Source of the DNA: an uncultured Clostridia bacterium
Lineage (GTDB): Bacteria > Bacillota > Clostridia > Oscillospirales > CAG-272
Direction of reading: 5' to 3'
Assembly: GCA_937892405.1 (NCBI GenBank)
Contig: CALAFS010000312.1
Span: 1-9,163, forward strand
DNA: 9,163 nt
The first letter of the stretch is position 1, and the number at the start of each line of letters is the position of its first letter. Under the pieces are notes generated by a model. That model saw nothing but the letters and a program-made list of their open reading frames with translations, was not told where the DNA came from and made no database searches. Below are positions 6,987-9,163 of the stretch, in pieces. The position numbers and the translations under genes are program-made.

Positions 6987-7622
6987 CCGATCGGCTTCTT
7001 CGAGCTTTCTGATTTCTTCTTCGACCCGTCGCCGGATTTCTTTTTCTTTTTCTTCTTCCGCCGTTTTCCCGTCTTTATCTTCCTTCAGAGCCGAAATGAT
7101 GTCAGGAATGTAAAGAAAAGTGGTCGTGGCGAGAAAAAACGCAAGAGTGAGGATCAATCCGACCGGGGAGGCGAAGATCCTGCCGAGGACGGAGAGAACC
7201 GGAAGATTTGTGACATAGACCGCGACAATGTCGGAGGGTGCCACCGGCACGGGATCGGGATGGGAGGCGGTGTGATCCCCCTTTGTATGATACCCCGCCG
7301 CGTCATGCGAAAGAATCCGGTGGGTGACGAGACTGCCGCAGACAGGCGAGCTCTCGTCCCTTGAAATATAAGTGATGACCGTGCCGTCGGGGAGATCTCT
7401 GCCGTCCGACGCGTGCACGAGAATATAACTGCGCGCGGAAATGGTCGGCTCCATGCTCTCCGTCTGCACCCACAGAAGAGAGTAGCCGAAGAGAAAGGCG
7501 GGCTTCCCTTCCCGCTTCGAGAGAAAGGCATTCACGAGGAGTGCGAGGAGCAAAAGGACAAAGAGGACGGCGAGGAGGATACCGAGGACACGCTTTGCCG
7601 CGTGCTTTTTCTTACTCTCCAT
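6969..7622 (-). CDS. SipW-like (ER-type, S26B) signal peptidase I
   Basis: The protein is 217 residues from the ATG at 7622, or 218 from the ATG at 7625 (numbering below uses the longer form). The 7622 start is preferred because AGGAGG is 7 bases away rather than 4. Transmembrane helix about 12-35 is followed by the catalytic serine in ESMEPTI (Ser57), VTHRI with His102, and TKGD with Asp117 ahead of DPVPV. Histidine in place of lysine as base marks the ER/archaeal/SipW type rather than the usual bacterial Ser-Lys enzyme. A second helix spans about 152-174, and about 44 very charged residues follow, probably helical and cytoplasmic. The enzyme would cleave signal peptides of exported proteins at the outer membrane face; in Bacillus the SipW enzyme serves matrix fibre proteins, but no such substrate is in this window. 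It overlaps the preceding gene by 11 bases and the following one by 4. Confidence 0.88.
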   Translation of the reverse strand: MESKKKHAAKRVLGILLAVLFVLLLLALLVNAFLSKREGKPAFLFGYSLLWVQTESMEPTISARSYILVHASDGRDLPDGTVITYISRDESSPVCGSLVTHRILSHDAAGYHTKGDHTASHPDPVPVAPSDIVAVYVTNLPVLSVLGRIFASPVGLILTLAFFLATTTFLYIPDIISALKEDKDGKTAEEEKEKEIRRRVEEEIRKLEEADRKGEKK

Positions 7623-9126
7623 CATGGTCCCTCCTGCCGAGAATCTTTTCGATCAGGTCGGGGGTGAGCGTCCCGTCCTCTTCCTTCTTCTCTGCCTCGC
7701 GGCTGTCCTTCATGAAGCCGGCGCTGTCGTCAAGACCGTACTCGGTCGGCTTGTCGTAGGTGGCGGCGGGACGGATCAGCGTGCTCATGGCGTCGGCGGC
7801 GCTCGGGCGCTTCGGTTTTTCCTCTTCCTTCGACACATAGGCGCCCTCGCGGATCATCTGCGCCGCCTTTGCGCCCTCGTTGACGGCGAGCTTCTCGCTC
7901 TCGCGGAAGAGCTTTTCCGTCTCGGGGTTCTTCTCTGCCGCGAGCGGCATGCGCGGGAGCGGGGGGAGTGTGCGGGAAAAGTGCGGGCGCTTCATCGGGG
8001 TGATCCACCCGCGGGCGATCATCTCGGTCACGGGCAGTACGGGATAGTCGGCGGCGGTGATCGGTGCCGGTGCCTTCTTCGCCGGATTCAGTGCGTGCTC
8101 CGCGGCAAGCAGGGCGATCAGCTCCAGCGCGTATTTCACGCTCCGGCGGCTCCGCACTCTGACGAGGGTCGGGGTGTCGGTGTAGCGGGCGATTTCCGAT
8201 ACATCTTCCGCCCGGTATTTTTCGGGCAGGGTCGCGGGATTCAGGGCGAGGTACAGTCGGATCGTCTTCCCCGCGACGGCAATGCGTGCGAGGGTTTCTC
8301 TTCCCTTCGTATAGCTCGCATAGGTGTTGCTGTGGCGCATCTTCACGCGGTCGTGGGCGAGCAGGGCGTTCGAGAGGCGGACGAAATTCTCCTTGAGTTC
8401 GTCTTCCGCCAAGCGCAGGCGCGCGTGGAAGGTATGGGAGAAGCCGTCCTCCGCGTCGTATCCGCTCTGCACCTCGTCGGCGATCAGGGCGACAAGGAGC
8501 GCGGCGGTGATGTCGTCGTCCTCCTCCGCCGTCTCTTCCCTCTCCTCCGTGAAGCTCTCGGAAAAGGGATCCGAAAGGGCGGCGGCGTCCGCGATGTAGT
8601 CGGGGCGGAAAGCGTGCGTCTCGCTCTCCTCCTCGCCGTACCCCTCTTCGAGCGCGTGGCGGAAGAGGAAATACTGCGTGACGGCGCCCTTGTAAAGCTC
8701 TTTCACATAATCCGCCGAAACCTCTTTTTTCGTCTCGTCGACGGTGATGCCGTAGCCGGCGTCCTCGTACCGCTCGATGAACTCCCAGAGGGCGAGGCAC
8801 TCGCGGAAATATTTGTTTTTCAATATGGCGTTCGTGCGCATGATGGGCGGTCGGACAAAGTTCTTATCCATCGCGCGGGCGAATTCCGAATGAATGTACC
8901 CCGTGACGATGTCGTTCAGCCGCTCCACGCGGGCGAAGAGTCCGCCCGTGGGCGGAACGCGGCGCACGGCGGAAGTCTCTTCTTCCTCCGGGCGCTCGGC
9001 ATAGGTGACCTCGATCCGCACCTTTCCCTGCCCGCGTCCGCTCTCGAAGGTGCTCTCGAAGGTGAGGCTCTCGACCGTCTCATCCACCCCGCGCTCTTTG
9101 GCGACGGTGTAGCGGCGGTTTACCAA
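7612..9126 (-). CDS. Conserved clostridial protein of unknown function, 504 residues, uncertain N-terminus
   Basis: The frame runs from TTG 9126 (first start after an in-frame TGA at 9144-9142) to TAA 7614-7612. No ribosome binding site precedes the TTG; a GTG at 9087 (residue 14) is an alternative, with only AAAGAG six bases ahead. Residues about 69-160 form a helical region (RLNDIVTGYIHSEF, PPIMRTNAILKNKYFRECL). An acidic linker (about 185-205) follows. A compact domain at about 229-336 contains FHARLRLAEDELKENF, GRETLARIAVAGKTIRLYLA, YTDTPTLVRVRS and VKYALELI. I recognise this last domain as one recurring in Clostridia proteins of unknown role, but I cannot name it with certainty. The C-terminal third is proline-, lysine- and glutamate-rich and looks disordered. 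There is no signal peptide or membrane helix, so it is probably cytoplasmic. It overlaps the signal peptidase by 11-14 bases and is the first operon gene visible here; any promoter lies at or past the right edge. Confidence 0.75.
   Translation of the reverse strand: MVNRRYTVAKERGVDETVESLTFESTFESGRGQGKVRIEVTYAERPEEEETSAVRRVPPTGGLFARVERLNDIVTGYIHSEFARAMDKNFVRPPIMRTNAILKNKYFRECLALWEFIERYEDAGYGITVDETKKEVSADYVKELYKGAVTQYFLFRHALEEGYGEEESETHAFRPDYIADAAALSDPFSESFTEEREETAEEDDDITAALLVALIADEVQSGYDAEDGFSHTFHARLRLAEDELKENFVRLSNALLAHDRVKMRHSNTYASYTKGRETLARIAVAGKTIRLYLALNPATLPEKYRAEDVSEIARYTDTPTLVRVRSRRSVKYALELIALLAAEHALNPAKKAPAPITAADYPVLPVTEMIARGWITPMKRPHFSRTLPPLPRMPLAAEKNPETEKLFRESEKLAVNEGAKAAQMIREGAYVSKEEEKPKRPSAADAMSTLIRPAATYDKPTEYGLDDSAGFMKDSREAEKKEEDGTLTPDLIEKILGRRDHDGE
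7630..7635 (-). promoter_or_regulatory. Ribosome binding site AGGAGG of the signal peptidase
   Basis: AGGAGG on the minus strand lies 4 bases from the ATG at 7625 and 7 bases from the ATG at 7622, favouring the second. The site is inside the end of the upstream coding region. Confidence 0.8.
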
Positions 9127-9163
9127 AAGGGGGAGGCGGGGTCAAAGGGGGTTTTAAAAATTT

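Noticed and set aside
4642..7113. Long plus-strand open frames (457 and 363 codons) opposite the EAL and peptidase genes
   Set aside because: The minus-strand products carry full catalytic motif sets, whereas the plus-strand translations are low-complexity shadow sequences. The first even begins inside the terminator palindrome.
7730..8800. A 356-codon minus-strand frame overlapping the 504-residue gene in another frame
   Set aside because: Its translation is dominated by Arg, Pro and Gly, and it competes with a frame that has recognisable conserved motifs and proper operon overlaps.
9117..9145. Possible minus-strand promoter TTGACC - 17 bases - TAAACC ahead of the 504-residue gene
   Set aside because: The -35 box is good, but the -10 box matches the consensus at only three of six bases and the true gene start is unsettled, so it was not listed as a feature.

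Overview
The window looks like chromosomal DNA from an uncultured gut-type Clostridia member (Bacillota). The reasons are: visibly GC-rich coding sequence; AGGAGG-type ribosome binding sites; a sigma-A promoter; a very large modular secreted glycoside hydrolase whose C-terminal modules are typical of clostridial extracellular proteins; an EAL-domain protein with a Cache-like sensor; and an ER-type (SipW-like) signal peptidase. The assignment rests on gene content and style only. No rRNA, tRNA, CRISPR array, insertion sequence or phage gene was seen.

Left part (1-4090, + strand): the 3' part of a gene for a giant modular GH29-like (alpha-L-fucosidase family) protein, open at the left edge. Its order is tandem lectin-like units, two Ig-like segments, the GH29-like catalytic domain, a beta domain, and a duplicated clostridial C-terminal module. 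Twenty-seven bases after its stop lies a 43-residue peptide gene with a very good ribosome binding site and a leader-like N-terminus. A hairpin with a GCAA loop and a T run closes this unit.

Middle (4103-4610, + strand): a self-contained unit with an extended -10 promoter, a very short 5' UTR, and a 151-residue cysteine-rich protein resembling the DUF3795 group. A perfect 36-base palindrome (4646-4681) follows and can terminate transcription from both sides.

Right part (4696-9126, - strand): three overlapping genes read leftward. They are a 504-residue conserved clostridial protein of unknown function, a SipW-like signal peptidase, and a membrane protein with a Cache-like sensor, a degenerate GGDEF domain and a complete EAL domain. 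The 11-14 base and 4-base overlaps indicate one translationally coupled operon, which converges on the middle gene. The EAL protein probably degrades cyclic di-GMP in response to an extracytoplasmic signal, and the peptidase would mature exported proteins. Why these sit with the 504-residue protein is unknown.

The least explained items are the 43-residue peptide behind the hydrolase and the three-gene operon. Neither proves a new system from sequence alone.
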